Assembly: GCA_004555405.1 (NCBI GenBank)
Contig: SFIE01000005.1
Coordinates: forward strand, 1 to 61,017
Origin: Subdoligranulum sp.
GTDB lineage: Bacteria; Bacillota; Clostridia; Oscillospirales; Ruminococcaceae
Length of the DNA: 61,017 nucleotides
Reading direction: 5' to 3'
Shown: piece by piece, positions 1 to 7,762 of the stretch
Layout: the number at the start of each line of letters is the position of its first letter
Position numbering within the stretch: the stretch's first letter is position 1
Translations under genes and position numbers: made by a program
The notes under the pieces: model-generated
The model's database searches: none
What the model was told of the DNA's origin: nothing
The model's input: the letters and a program-made list of their open reading frames with translations, nothing else

Positions 1-72
1 TGACCCGTACGGGAATCGAACCCATGTTACAGCCGTGAAAGGGCCGTGTCTTAACCGCTTGACCAACGGGCC
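1..72 (-). tRNA. tRNA-Glu (TTC)
   Basis: Read on the minus strand this folds as a complete cloverleaf. The acceptor arm starts GGCCCGT and pairs with ACGGGTC, the loop CTTTCAC carries anticodon TTC, and the T loop is GTTCGATTC. The discriminator A is base 1 of the window, so any encoded CCA lies outside. It sits 87 bp downstream of tRNA-Met and is probably cotranscribed with it from the promoter at 271-299. One G-T wobble is present in the anticodon stem. Confidence 0.95.
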
Positions 73-159
73 TTATGAAATAGGACTTCGCTAAAGCCAT
101 AAGCCTTCGTTTACTATTGCAAACGATCTAATTCGTCTTAGCGAAATCCCATCATGAAA

Positions 160-236
160 TGGTAGCGGTGAGTGGATTCGAACCGCTGACAACTCGGGTA
201 TGAACCGAGTGCTCTAGCCAACTGAGCTACACCGCC
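160..236 (-). tRNA. tRNA-Met (CAT), elongator type
   Basis: The minus strand gives a 77-nt cloverleaf beginning GGCGGTGTAGCTCAG and ending with an encoded CCA at 160-162. The anticodon loop TTCATAC carries CAT between CTCGG and CCGAG stems. The first acceptor pair is G-T rather than the unpaired C-A of initiator tRNA, and the anticodon stem lacks the initiator's three G-C pairs, so an elongator Met tRNA is favoured. A lysidine-modified tRNA-Ile cannot be excluded. The 73-159 gap to tRNA-Glu holds a weak inverted repeat (GGACTTCGCTAAAG against CTTAGCGAAATCC), possibly a processing hairpin. Confidence 0.93.
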
Positions 237-270
237 ATATTTTCATTGTTCGCACCTAAAGTGCTTTATT

Positions 271-299
271 ATTATACGGGTTACGGGTGAATTTGTCAA
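271..299 (-). promoter_or_regulatory. Strong sigma-A promoter for the tRNA operon
   Basis: The minus strand shows a perfect -35 TTGACA (294-299) and a perfect -10 TATAAT (271-276) with the ideal 17-bp spacer. It lies about 30 bp upstream of tRNA-Met and reads into both tRNAs. Confidence 0.85.
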
Positions 300-330
300 C
301 TGTTTTTTGCAATTTTTTTGCAAAATTTTA

Positions 331-357
331 AAAAGGGCGGGGCATTTCTGCCCCGCC
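331..357 (-). terminator. Intrinsic terminator after the SPFH gene
   Basis: On the minus strand GGCGGGGC, a short AGAAAT-type loop and GCCCCGCC are followed by CTTTTTAAAATTTT. It lies just beyond the stop of the SPFH gene and insulates it from the tRNA operon. Confidence 0.85.
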
Positions 358-380
358 GCCAAAAAATTTGCACAATGCAA

Positions 381-1265
381 TTATTTTTCTTCGCTGGCCA
401 GCTCTTTCATGGTGGGGATCAGCCCGCCCAGATTTTGCAGCTCGCTGGGAATGATAATTTTGGTTGCCTGCCCATCGGCCACCTTGCCCAGTGCATCCAG
501 CCCCTGCAGTGCCAGCACGCGCTGGCTGGGGTTGGCTTCGTTCATCAGCTTAATGCTTTCGGCACGGGCGCGCTGCACCGTGAGAATGGCCTCGGCCTGG
601 CCCTGTGCCTCACGAATGGCCTTTTCACGGGCGGCATCGGCGCGCAGAATGGCGCTTTCCTTTTCGCCCTCGGCACGGGTGATGGCGGCCTGCTTTTCGC
701 CCTCGGCCAGCAGAATTGCCTGGCGTTTATCACGCTCGGCCTTCATCTGCTTTTCCATGCTTTCCTGGATCTCACGCGGGGGCATGATGTTTTTCACTTC
801 CACACGGTTGATCTTGATGCCCCATTTGTCGGTGGCTTCGTCCAGGATCTGGGTGATCTCGCCGTTGATGGTATCGCGGCCGGTGAGGGTGCTGTCCAGA
901 TCCATGCCGCCCACAATGTTGCGCAGCGTGGTGGCGCACAGGTTTTCAATGGCGGTGATGGGGCGCTCTACGCCGTAGGTGAACATCTGGGGATCAAAAA
1001 TTTTAAAATACACCACGGTGTCGATCTGCATGGTCACATTGTCCTTGGTGATCACGGGCTGGGGCTCAAAGTCGGCCACCTGCTCTTTCATGCTGATCTT
1101 TTTGGCCACGGAATCCATCACGGGCACCAAAAAGTGAACGCCGGGGCCCCATGTGGCATGGTAGCGGCCAAAGCGCTGGATCACACAGGTTTGCGCTTCG
1201 GGCACGATGCGCAGCGAAGCAATGGCGAACACCAGCAGGATCACAAGCAAAATCACAAAAATCAT
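381..1265 (-). CDS. SPFH/Band 7 (stomatin-like, QmcA-type) membrane protein
   Basis: The 294-aa product has one N-terminal membrane segment (about residues 2-18) and then a Band 7/SPFH domain with the family signature VPEAQTCVIQRFGRY near residue 21. Residues 165-235 form a long Ala/Glu/Lys-rich heptad region (repeats of AEGEK and RADAAREKA), the coiled coil that lets SPFH proteins form ring-like oligomers on membrane microdomains. Family members scaffold membrane quality-control proteases such as FtsH. AAAGGAG sits just upstream of the ATG. A small Cys/His-rich membrane protein gene ends 37 bp upstream on the same strand, so the two are probably cotranscribed. The usual NfeD partner is absent. 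The specific client is unknown. Confidence 0.9.
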   Translation of the reverse strand: MIFVILLVILLVFAIASLRIVPEAQTCVIQRFGRYHATWGPGVHFLVPVMDSVAKKISMKEQVADFEPQPVITKDNVTMQIDTVVYFKIFDPQMFTYGVERPITAIENLCATTLRNIVGGMDLDSTLTGRDTINGEITQILDEATDKWGIKINRVEVKNIMPPREIQESMEKQMKAERDKRQAILLAEGEKQAAITRAEGEKESAILRADAAREKAIREAQGQAEAILTVQRARAESIKLMNEANPSQRVLALQGLDALGKVADGQATKIIIPSELQNLGGLIPTMKELASEEK

Positions 1266-1302
1266 AGGGATACTCTCCTTTTCTATCTTTCATTCATGTA
1301 GA

Positions 1303-1617
1303 TCAGCGTGAGGAAAACAGGCCCATGAGAAAATTCACCAGCACGATCAGGGCCACCACCACGCCCAGAAGGTTCACCGGCTTTCCGGCCCCTTGCTGCG
1401 CCGATTTTCGGAAATGCCGCTTTTCGTGCCCGGCGCATTCCCGATAGCCCTCACGCGCGGCGTTTTTAGCGGCCCAGCCTCGGTTGTTGGCGCGGCCCTC
1501 GGCGTGTGCGCCGCCATGGTCCATGCAGCCGTGGTAGTTTTCTTCCCGCAGCTCTCTGGCCAGCCAGTCGTTGCGAACGTCGTCGCAAATGCCAATGTCC
1601 AAGCCGTCCTTTTTCAA
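1303..1617 (-). CDS. Small tail-anchored protein with duplicated CxxHxxxH motif, unknown function
   Basis: I do not recognise this family. The TTG start at 1617 is chosen because GGAGG lies 8 nt upstream; earlier starts in the frame lack a ribosome site. The 104-aa product has Cys11, then two copies of C-x2-H-x3-H (Cys31-His34-His38 and Cys61-His64-His68), and a single hydrophobic segment at about 82-100 next to the C-terminus. This looks like a cytosolic metal-binding head on a C-terminal membrane anchor. It is 37 bp upstream of the SPFH gene and has its own promoter at 1840-1870, suggesting a two-gene unit. Metal binding is inferred only from the residue pattern. Confidence 0.6.
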   Translation of the reverse strand: MKKDGLDIGICDDVRNDWLARELREENYHGCMDHGGAHAEGRANNRGWAAKNAAREGYRECAGHEKRHFRKSAQQGAGKPVNLLGVVVALIVLVNFLMGLFSSR

Positions 1618-1839
1618 TGCGCATCCCTCCCCTTTTTGTACGGCGGGTTTTTGTTTTTGGCAACACCGCACAATTCCCGCCTTACGGCTTAAGCACCGCT
1701 GCCGCGGCTGCGAAGCACAATCTGCGTTGCGAAAATGCTCGATAATACACAAAGTATTATCTGTGCTTTTTGCTTAGCAGCTTGCACTTCTCGCTCGCTG
1801 CATCGGCACTTATAATTATGCGGTATTTCCCTTGCTTTT

Positions 1840-1870
1840 ATTATACACTTTCCAGCCACAGGAAGGTCAA
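1840..1870 (-). promoter_or_regulatory. Promoter for the small protein/SPFH unit
   Basis: The minus strand has TTGACC (1865-1870) and TATAAT (1840-1845) separated by 19 bp, a longer spacer than ideal. The transcript would carry a leader of about 215 nt. The rest of the 1618-1969 gap holds the serS terminator and nothing else I can identify. Confidence 0.55.
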
Positions 1871-1902
1871 GTATTTCGGCCTATTTTATGGAAAGATCTT
1901 GT

Positions 1903-1949
1903 AAAAAGCACAGCAGCACCGCCCCCTGTGCCGGAAGTGGTGCTACTGT
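1903..1949 (-). terminator. Intrinsic terminator after serS
   Basis: On the minus strand CAGTAGCACC pairs with GGTGCTGCTG (wobbles included) around a ~18-nt loop, followed by TGCTTTTT. It closes the par-serS transcript. Confidence 0.85.
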
Positions 1950-1969
1950 TTGTATATTTTGCTTAAATA

Positions 1970-3298
1970 TTACTTTTTGTTGGGAACCAGCACGGCCTTG
2001 CCGCCCATGTAGGGCTGCAGAACCTTGGGAATGGTCACCGTGCCGTCGGCCTGCAGGTGGTTTTCCAGGAAGGCGATCAGCATACGCGGGGGTGCCACGC
2101 AGGTGTTGTTGAGGGTGTGGGCCAGATAGGTTTTGCCGTCCTCGCCCTTGATGCGAATGCCCAGGCGGCGTGCCTGTGCATCGCCCAGATTGGAGCAGGA
2201 GCAAACCTCGAAGTACTTTTTCTGGCGGGGGCTCCATGCCTCGATATCGCAGCTCTTCACCTTCAGATCGGCCAGATCGCCCGAGCAGCATTCCAGCTGG
2301 CGCACGGGAATTTCCAGATTGCGGAACAGTTCTACGCTGTTCTTCCACAGCCTGTCATACCATTCCATGCTTTCTTCGGGCTTGCAAACCACGATCATTT
2401 CCTGCTTTTCAAACTGATGGATGCGGTAAACGCCGCGCTCCTCCAAGCCGTGGCTGCCCACCTCCTTGCGGAAGCAGGGGCTGTAGCTGGTCAGGGTCAG
2501 GGGCATATCGGCCTCGGACAGGGTTTTGCCGATAAAGCGGCCGATCATGGTGTGCTCCGAGGTGCCGATCAGATACAGGTCCTCGCCTTCGATCTTGTAC
2601 ATCATGGCTTCCATTTCGGGGAAGCTCATAACGCCCTTCACCACATTGCCGTGCATCATAAACGGAGGGATCACATAGGTGAACTTTTTCTCGTCGATCA
2701 TAAAGTCACGGGCGTAGGCCAGCACAGCCTCGTGCAGGCGGGCGATATCGCCCAGCAGATAATAGAAGCCCATGCCTGCCACTTCACCGGCGCTCTCTTT
2801 GTCGATGCCGTTGAAGCTCTGCATGATATCCACATGGTGGGGGATCTCGTAGTCGGGCACCACGGGCTCACCAAAGCGCTCTACTTCCACATTGGCGCTG
2901 TCATCGGGGCCAATGGGCACGCTGGGGTCGATCATCTGGGGAATGGTGTACATGATGTCGCGGATCTTATCCTCCAGCTCGGCCTGGCGCTTGTCCAGCT
3001 CGGCCATACGGTCAGCATCGGCCTTCACGGCGGCGTTGTTGGCGTCGATCTGCGCCTGCAGCTCGGCCTTTTTGGCTTCGTCCTCACACTTTTTCAGCTG
3101 GCCGAACAGAGGGCCGTTGGCCTTGCTCAGCTTGTTGCGGGCAGCCTTGAGGCTTTCCACCTCCTGCTGGGTGGCACGCTTTTCTGCATCCAGTCGGATT
3201 ACTTCGTCCACCAGAGGCAGCTTGCTGTCCTGAAATTTCTTTTTGATGTTTTCCTTTACTGCATCGGGGTTTTCCCGCACAAATCGGATGTCGAGCAT
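1970..3298 (-). CDS. serS: Seryl-tRNA synthetase
   Basis: The 442-aa product charges tRNA-Ser with serine using ATP. It begins MLDIRFVRENPD, the standard SerRS start, and residues ~30-105 form the antiparallel coiled-coil arm that grips the long variable arm of tRNA-Ser. The class II catalytic core follows, with motif 2 visible as FRKEVGSHGLEERGVYR and motif 3 near the C-terminus. Length is normal for bacteria. GGAGG is 9 nt before the ATG. It lies downstream of parB with a 132-bp gap that contains a short direct repeat (AACACGGCRCCGGGCG) but no T-box, so translation genes and segregation genes may share a transcript. Confidence 0.97.
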   Translation of the reverse strand: MLDIRFVRENPDAVKENIKKKFQDSKLPLVDEVIRLDAEKRATQQEVESLKAARNKLSKANGPLFGQLKKCEDEAKKAELQAQIDANNAAVKADADRMAELDKRQAELEDKIRDIMYTIPQMIDPSVPIGPDDSANVEVERFGEPVVPDYEIPHHVDIMQSFNGIDKESAGEVAGMGFYYLLGDIARLHEAVLAYARDFMIDEKKFTYVIPPFMMHGNVVKGVMSFPEMEAMMYKIEGEDLYLIGTSEHTMIGRFIGKTLSEADMPLTLTSYSPCFRKEVGSHGLEERGVYRIHQFEKQEMIVVCKPEESMEWYDRLWKNSVELFRNLEIPVRQLECCSGDLADLKVKSCDIEAWSPRQKKYFEVCSCSNLGDAQARRLGIRIKGEDGKTYLAHTLNNTCVAPPRMLIAFLENHLQADGTVTIPKVLQPYMGGKAVLVPNKK

Positions 3299-3430
3299 AA
3301 ATTTCTTTCCTCCAAATATTGCATGGCATCGGAATCGCCCGGTGCCGTGTTACAAATACTGTTTTCCCTTTTCCGGGGCATTTCGCTGCCGGTTTTCAGC
3401 CCGTGTAAGAGCCGCCCGGCGCCGTGTTGC

Positions 3431-4312
3431 TTACTGGCCCTCTTTTTGATAGCCGCCCAGCAGGTTGGCAAAGGCCACAAGCTGGCTGTCGTTGTAAAAG
3501 TGCAGGGTCAGTGTGCCCTTGCCGCCGCGCTTGTAATCCACCTTCACCTCGTTGCCGATCACCTCGCGCAGGCTGCTTTCCACTTCCACAGGCAGCGCCG
3601 CACGGGGGGGCACAACCTTTTCGGGGGCCGGGCCCTTGGCCAGCTTTTTGCACAGGGCTTCGGCCTGGCGCACATTCAAATCGCCGCTGATGATCTCGCT
3701 GGCGGCCTTTTCCATCAGCTCGGGTGAGGGCAGGCCCAAAATCACCTTGGCATGGCCGGGGCTGATGGCGCCGATCTTCAGATCCTCCAGCACGGGGTCC
3801 GGCAGGGCCAGCAGTCGCAGCACATTGGCCAGCGCGCTGCGGCTTTTGCCCAGCTTTTTGGCGGCCTGCTCCTGGGTGAGATGGCACTGCTCCATCAGGC
3901 GCTTGCAGCCCAGCGCTTCTTCCACCGGGTCAAGATCTTCGCGCTGCAGGTTTTCCACCAGCGCCAGCTCCATGGCCTGTTCATCGTTTACATCTCGGAT
4001 CACCACCGGCACTTCGGCCAGCCCGGCAATGCGGCAGGCACGCCAACGGCGCTCGCCCGCAATGATGGTGTAGCCGGTTCCGGCCTTGTTGTGCCGCACC
4101 GCAATGGGCTGCAGCAGGCCATTTTCGGCAATGCTTTCGGCCAGCTCATTCAGCGGCTCGGCTTCAAAATTTTTACGCGGCTGATCGGGGTCCGGCTCGA
4201 TCTCCCGCAGGGGCAGCGTGGTGATCTCGCCCGACTGCTCGCCGCTCATGGGGGTGCTGTCTTGAAAAAGGCTGTCCAGCCCTCGGCCAAGACCGCCCTT
4301 GGGTTTTGCCAT
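3431..4312 (-). CDS. parB: ParB/Spo0J chromosome partitioning protein
   Basis: The 293-aa protein loads on parS DNA as a CTP-dependent clamp and organises the origin for segregation. The N-terminus has the short ParA-stimulating motif LGRGLDSLF. The CTP-binding ParB/Srx fold spans about residues 35-125, with GERRWRA and ENLQREDL signatures. A helix-turn-helix (TQEQAAKKLGKSRSALANV) follows, and the C-terminus is the dimerisation domain. It starts 20 bp after the parA stop, a typical par operon. Two parS palindromes lie upstream at 5262 and 7746. Confidence 0.96.
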   Translation of the reverse strand: MAKPKGGLGRGLDSLFQDSTPMSGEQSGEITTLPLREIEPDPDQPRKNFEAEPLNELAESIAENGLLQPIAVRHNKAGTGYTIIAGERRWRACRIAGLAEVPVVIRDVNDEQAMELALVENLQREDLDPVEEALGCKRLMEQCHLTQEQAAKKLGKSRSALANVLRLLALPDPVLEDLKIGAISPGHAKVILGLPSPELMEKAASEIISGDLNVRQAEALCKKLAKGPAPEKVVPPRAALPVEVESSLREVIGNEVKVDYKRGGKGTLTLHFYNDSQLVAFANLLGGYQKEGQ

Positions 4313-4332
4313 TTTCTCAACTTCCTTTCCGC

Positions 4333-5094
4333 TTAGCGCTGATTATTTTTCAGCAGCTCACGCGCCATTTCCATATACGCTTCGCTGCCTTTTCCATTTG
4401 GCTCGTAGTAGTTGATGGGCATACCATAGCTGGGGGCCTCGCTGAGGCGCACCGTGCGGGGCACGCAGGTTTTATACACCTTGTCGCCAAAGTATTTTTT
4501 CACCTGCTCCACCACCTGAATGGTCAGGTTCAGCCGGCCGGCATACATGGTGAACACCACGCCCTCCACATCCAGATAGGCGTTGTATTTTTTCCTCACC
4601 GTGCGCAGAGTGCTCATCAGCTCGCTCAGGCCCTCCAGCGCATAGAATTCGCACTGAATAGGGATCAGTACGGTGTCGCAGGCGCACAGGCCGTTGAGGG
4701 TGAGCAGATCCAGGCTGGGCGGGCAGTCGATAAAGATATAATCGTATTCCGGGATCACCGGGGCCAGGGCTGCACGCAGGCGGCTTTCGCGGCGCGGCAG
4801 TTCCACCAGCTCAATAGAAGCACCGGCCAGTGCCGTATTGCTGGGCAAAAGATCCACATGGTATTGGGTACTTTGAATATTTTCTTTGGCATCCTGGCCC
4901 AGCAGACACTCATACACGCTGCCCGGGGCACTGCGTTTGTTGATGCCATAGCCGCTGGTGCTGTTGCCCTGCGGGTCAAGATCGACCAGCAGCACCTTTT
5001 TGCCCAGTGCCGCCACGCAGGAGGATAAATTTACGGCTGTAGTGGTTTTGCCCACGCCGCCTTTCTGGTTTGCGATCGCGATTACTTTTCCCAC
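4333..5094 (-). CDS. parA: ParA/Soj family chromosome partitioning ATPase
   Basis: This 253-aa Walker ATPase works with ParB to position origins and, in Bacillus, also controls DnaA. The deviant Walker A motif KGGVGKTT appears about ten residues from the start. The DPQGN switch and the IFIDCPPSLD motif are intact. The GTG at 5094 is chosen because AAAGGAG is 8 nt upstream and the protein then starts directly at the beta strand before Walker A, as in Soj; the frame stays open upstream but has no ribosome site. An extended -10 lies ~100 bp upstream, and a parS site sits between this gene and noc. Confidence 0.95.
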   Translation of the reverse strand: MGKVIAIANQKGGVGKTTTAVNLSSCVAALGKKVLLVDLDPQGNSTSGYGINKRSAPGSVYECLLGQDAKENIQSTQYHVDLLPSNTALAGASIELVELPRRESRLRAALAPVIPEYDYIFIDCPPSLDLLTLNGLCACDTVLIPIQCEFYALEGLSELMSTLRTVRKKYNAYLDVEGVVFTMYAGRLNLTIQVVEQVKKYFGDKVYKTCVPRTVRLSEAPSYGMPINYYEPNGKGSEAYMEMARELLKNNQR

Positions 5095-5192
5095 AAAGCG
5101 GGCTCCTTTCGATTGGCTATTTTGTATTTTGCCTGGCAGCCTGTATTTTTTATCGTACATGCTGCCCTTGGCGCATAAAAACATTATAGCAC

Positions 5193-5203
5193 AGTTGCGC
5201 CGC
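5193..5203 (-). promoter_or_regulatory. Extended -10 promoter for parA-parB
   Basis: The minus strand reads TGTGCTATAAT, a perfect -10 (5193-5198) with a TGn extension. No good -35 is visible. It lies between the parS site and parA, so ParB spreading could affect it. Confidence 0.55.
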
Positions 5204-5261
5204 GCTTGTGTAGGCCTTTTTCGTATTTTGCCTGTAAAAAGCGCAAAAAAGCAGGGCAAAA

Positions 5262-5277
5262 TGTTCCATGTGGAACA
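5262..5277. promoter_or_regulatory. parS site (one mismatch from perfect palindrome)
   Basis: TGTTCCATGTGGAACA matches the bacterial parS pattern TGTTNCACGTGRAACA with a single C-to-T change at the centre. The dyad extends four more bases on each side (AAAA and TTTT). It lies in the noc-parA gap and should be bound by ParB. Confidence 0.85.
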
Positions 5278-5333
5278 TTTTGCCCCCTCTCCCCTGCCCG
5301 GCCGGTGCTGCTGCGGGCGCTGCACGGGCTGTT

Positions 5334-6167
5334 TCAGGTTTCTTTCTGTGTGCCTTTTGCGGGCGGTGCCTGCCCCATGCTTTCTACCGGAATGCGCACG
5401 GTGTATTCAATATACCCCTCGCCCTCCTGCCGCGAAGAGGTTGCGGCCACGCCGCCCTGCACCATCAGCCCCACGGCGTGTTCGAGCGTGTTGAGGAAGA
5501 TCCGCACATCACGCACCATGGAAACCGAATTGCGCCGGGGCTTTGCCGCCAACAGCTTTTCCACAAAGGCATCGGCCTGCCGCACACTGAGGGCCGCATC
5601 GGCCATGTGGCGCAGGGCCGCCGTGCGCTGGGCCTCGGGCAGGCGCAGCGCAGCCCGGGCGTGGCGCTCGGTGAGTTTTCCCGCAAGGCAAAGGGCCTGC
5701 TGCTCATCGCTGAGCAGCAGCAGGCGCAGCTTGTTGGCCAGTGCAGGCTGTGAAAGCCCCAGCCGCCGCGCGGCCTCGGCCTGTGTGCAGCCCCACAGGC
5801 GGATCACCTCTCGCAGGCCCCGGGCGGTGTCAAAGGGGTCCAGCTGCTGGCGCTGCAGGTTTTCCAAAAGGCCCAGTGCAGCAGCCTGCCGGTCGTCATA
5901 ATCCCCCAGAATGGCCGGGATCTGCTCCAGCTTTGCCAAGCGGCAGGCCCGCAGCCGCCTTTCCCCTGCGATCAGCTGATAGCCCCCTTCGATTTTGCGC
6001 ACCGTTATGGGCTGCAGCAGCCCATTTTGCAAAATGCTCACCGCCAGTGCAGCGATCTCGGTTTCATCAAACACCGTGCGCGCCTGCCATGGGCTGGGCT
6101 GAATGGCATTCAGCGGCAGCAAAATCACCTTGCCCGCCGTTTTGGGCCGTGTGGGCAGTGCCAGCAT
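5334..6167 (-). CDS. noc: Noc-like nucleoid occlusion / ParB-family protein
   Basis: This 277-aa ParB paralogue lies directly between rsmG and parA, the position of noc in Bacillus. It has the CTPase fold signature GERRLRACRLAK near residue 85, ENLQRQQLDPFD, and an HTH with TQAEAARRLGLSQPALANK. Noc proteins bind their own DNA sites, associate with the membrane and block division over the nucleoid. I could not recognise the short N-terminal amphipathic helix with confidence, nor a clear NBS site, so a second ParB is possible. The second ATG (6167) is 9 nt from AAAGGAG; the first (6173) is only 3 nt away, so 6167 is preferred. Confidence 0.85.
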   Translation of the reverse strand: MLALPTRPKTAGKVILLPLNAIQPSPWQARTVFDETEIAALAVSILQNGLLQPITVRKIEGGYQLIAGERRLRACRLAKLEQIPAILGDYDDRQAAALGLLENLQRQQLDPFDTARGLREVIRLWGCTQAEAARRLGLSQPALANKLRLLLLSDEQQALCLAGKLTERHARAALRLPEAQRTAALRHMADAALSVRQADAFVEKLLAAKPRRNSVSMVRDVRIFLNTLEHAVGLMVQGGVAATSSRQEGEGYIEYTVRIPVESMGQAPPAKGTQKET

Positions 6168-6240
6168 GGGCATTCACTCCTTTCGTGTGTTTTCAACATT
6201 GGGAGTATTCTTTGTGGAAAATTTGCTTACTGATCCTCGT

Positions 6241-6902
6241 GCTATGGGCCGTGGGCGCTGCTGTGAGGAACATTTGGCCGTAGGCCAACCGTGACGAAAC
6301 ACAGTGCCCATGGCCCATACCCGAAGCACACCCGCCCCCAAGGGCCGGGGCGCTGCTTTGAGAAGCATTTGGCCGCAGGCCAACCGTGACGAAACGCAGC
6401 GCCACTGGCCCGCACCCGAAGCACACCCGCCCCCAAGGGCCGGGGCGCTGCTGTGAGGAGCATTTGGCCGCAGGCCAACCGTGACGAAACGCAGCGCCAC
6501 TGGCCCGCACCCGAAGCACACCCGCCTCCAAGGGCCGGGGCGCTGCTGTGAGGAACATTTGGCCGCAGGCCAACCGTGACGAAACACAGCGCCACTGGCC
6601 CGTACCCGAAGCACACCCGCCTCCAAGGGCCGGGGGGCGCTGCTGTGAGGAACATTTGGCCACAGGCCAACCGTGACGAAACACAGTGCCCGTGGCCCAT
6701 ACCCAAAGCACACCCGCCCCCAAGGGCCGGGGGCGCTGCTGTGAGGAGCATTTGGCCACAGGCCAACCGTGACGAAACGCAGCGCCACTGGCCCGAGCCT
6801 GAAGTGCCCCGCCCCTAAGGGCCGGGGGCGCTGCTGTGAGGAACATTTGGCCACAGGCCAACCGTGACGAAACGCAGTGCCCGTGGCACGCACCTGAAGC
6901 AA
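6241..6902. repeat. Seven-copy tandem array of ~95-bp palindromic units
   Basis: The landmark CCAACCGTGACGAAAC occurs at 6285, 6380, 6475, 6570, 6667, 6763 and 6858, so the period is 95-97 bp. Each unit has an outer stem GGCGCTGC/GCAGCGCC, an inner hairpin TTTGGCC-NNN-GGCCAA whose three-base loop varies (GTA, GCA, ACA), and a second stem GGCCC/GGGCC. In the first unit the outer stem is GGGCGCTG/CAGTGCCC, so pairing is kept through a wobble. Several frames stay open through the array on both strands because the unit lacks stops, but the period is not a multiple of three and there is no ribosome site, so it is not considered coding. It fills the noc-rsmG gap. Confidence 0.9.
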
Positions 6903-6903
6903 A

Positions 6904-6950
6904 CAAAAAAGCCGTGGGCTTTGGGCTTACCCAAAGTTTACCACGGCTTT
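6904..6950 (-). terminator. Intrinsic terminator after rsmG
   Basis: On the minus strand GCCGTGG pairs with CCACGGC, with an inner CTTTGGG/CCCAAAG stem, followed by TTTTTTG. It separates the rsmG transcript from the repeat array. It is probably weakly active in the other direction too. Confidence 0.9.
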
Positions 6951-7009
6951 ATACCGGAATGCCAGAAAAATCGTTCGTGCCAAAGGCGGAGTTTTCGGCA
7001 TTTCGGGCC

Positions 7010-7723
7010 TTATTTCAGCGGGGATTTTGCAATTTTTCCGCCATTGCGGGGATATACTGGCGGAGTTTGCGAAATCTTTTTAATGCGGATAATGTTGCGC
7101 ACATCGCCGCCCGGCAGATGGAATTCTGCCACGCCGCTTCCCTTTCCGCCCAGCTTTTTCAGTGCTGCGCCGCTTTCGGCAAGCTCCTCGGCTGCGCCGG
7201 GGCCCTTCATGGCCAAGAACACGCCGCCCACTTTCACCAGCGGCAGGCAGTATTCCGAAAGCATGGGCAGGGCGGCCACACCTCGGGCGGTGGCCACATC
7301 AAACTGTTCACGCCACACCTTGCGGGCGGCCTCCTCGGCACGCTCCTTGGCAAATTCCACGCCCGAAAGCCCCAGCTGTGCGCACACATACTTTAAAAAC
7401 TCCACACGCTTGCCGGTGGGCTCCATCAGAGTAAGCTGCAGCTCCGGCTTGAAAATTTTGGCCACCACGCCGGGAAAGCCTGCCCCGGTGCCCACATCCA
7501 CCAGCTTTCCGGCGGTTTCGGGCAGATTGGCCAGCAAAAGGCTGTCGGCAAAATGCTTATCCTCGATTCCCTCAGGGTCTGTGATGGCGGTCAGGTTCAC
7601 CTTTTGGTTGTACTCCACCAAAATTTCGGCGTATTGGTCCAGCGCATCCAGCATGGGGCCCGTAAGGGCAATGCCCAGCGCCGCGCACTTGGCTTCCAGT
7701 CGATTTTTGTCGATCATACTCAT
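7010..7723 (-). CDS. rsmG: 16S rRNA (guanine527-N7)-methyltransferase RsmG
   Basis: The 237-aa product methylates G527 of 16S rRNA (E. coli numbering) using SAM; its loss gives low-level streptomycin resistance in other bacteria. The SAM-binding motif VDVGTGAGFPGVVAKIF lies near residue 77, and NLTAITDPE and ATARGVAALP are family signatures. Length is normal. Two ATGs lie close together; the first has GAGG 4 nt upstream and the second 10 nt, so the start may be two codons later. A perfect parS site lies 23 bp upstream, just before the VOC gene end. Confidence 0.95.
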   Translation of the reverse strand: MSMIDKNRLEAKCAALGIALTGPMLDALDQYAEILVEYNQKVNLTAITDPEGIEDKHFADSLLLANLPETAGKLVDVGTGAGFPGVVAKIFKPELQLTLMEPTGKRVEFLKYVCAQLGLSGVEFAKERAEEAARKVWREQFDVATARGVAALPMLSEYCLPLVKVGGVFLAMKGPGAAEELAESGAALKKLGGKGSGVAEFHLPGGDVRNIIRIKKISQTPPVYPRNGGKIAKSPLK

Positions 7724-7745
7724 TCTTCCTCTGTTTTACAGAATA

Positions 7746-7761
7746 TGTTCCACGTGGAACA
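7746..7761. promoter_or_regulatory. parS site, perfect palindrome
   Basis: TGTTCCACGTGGAACA is a perfect 16-bp dyad matching the parS consensus. It lies in the 39-bp gap between rsmG and the VOC gene, about 8 kb from dnaA, where ParB loading is expected. Confidence 0.92.
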
Positions 7762-7762
7762 A

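Noticed and set aside
3299..3430. T-box leader for serS
   Set aside because: The 132-bp gap is too short and lacks the T-box consensus.
6241..6902. CRISPR array
   Set aside because: The units are contiguous ~95-bp repeats without unique spacers and there are no cas genes.
6174..6906. Open frames of 174-242 codons through the 95-bp repeats on the minus strand
   Set aside because: Three frames are open at once only because the unit has no stops. The period is not a multiple of three and no ribosome site is present.
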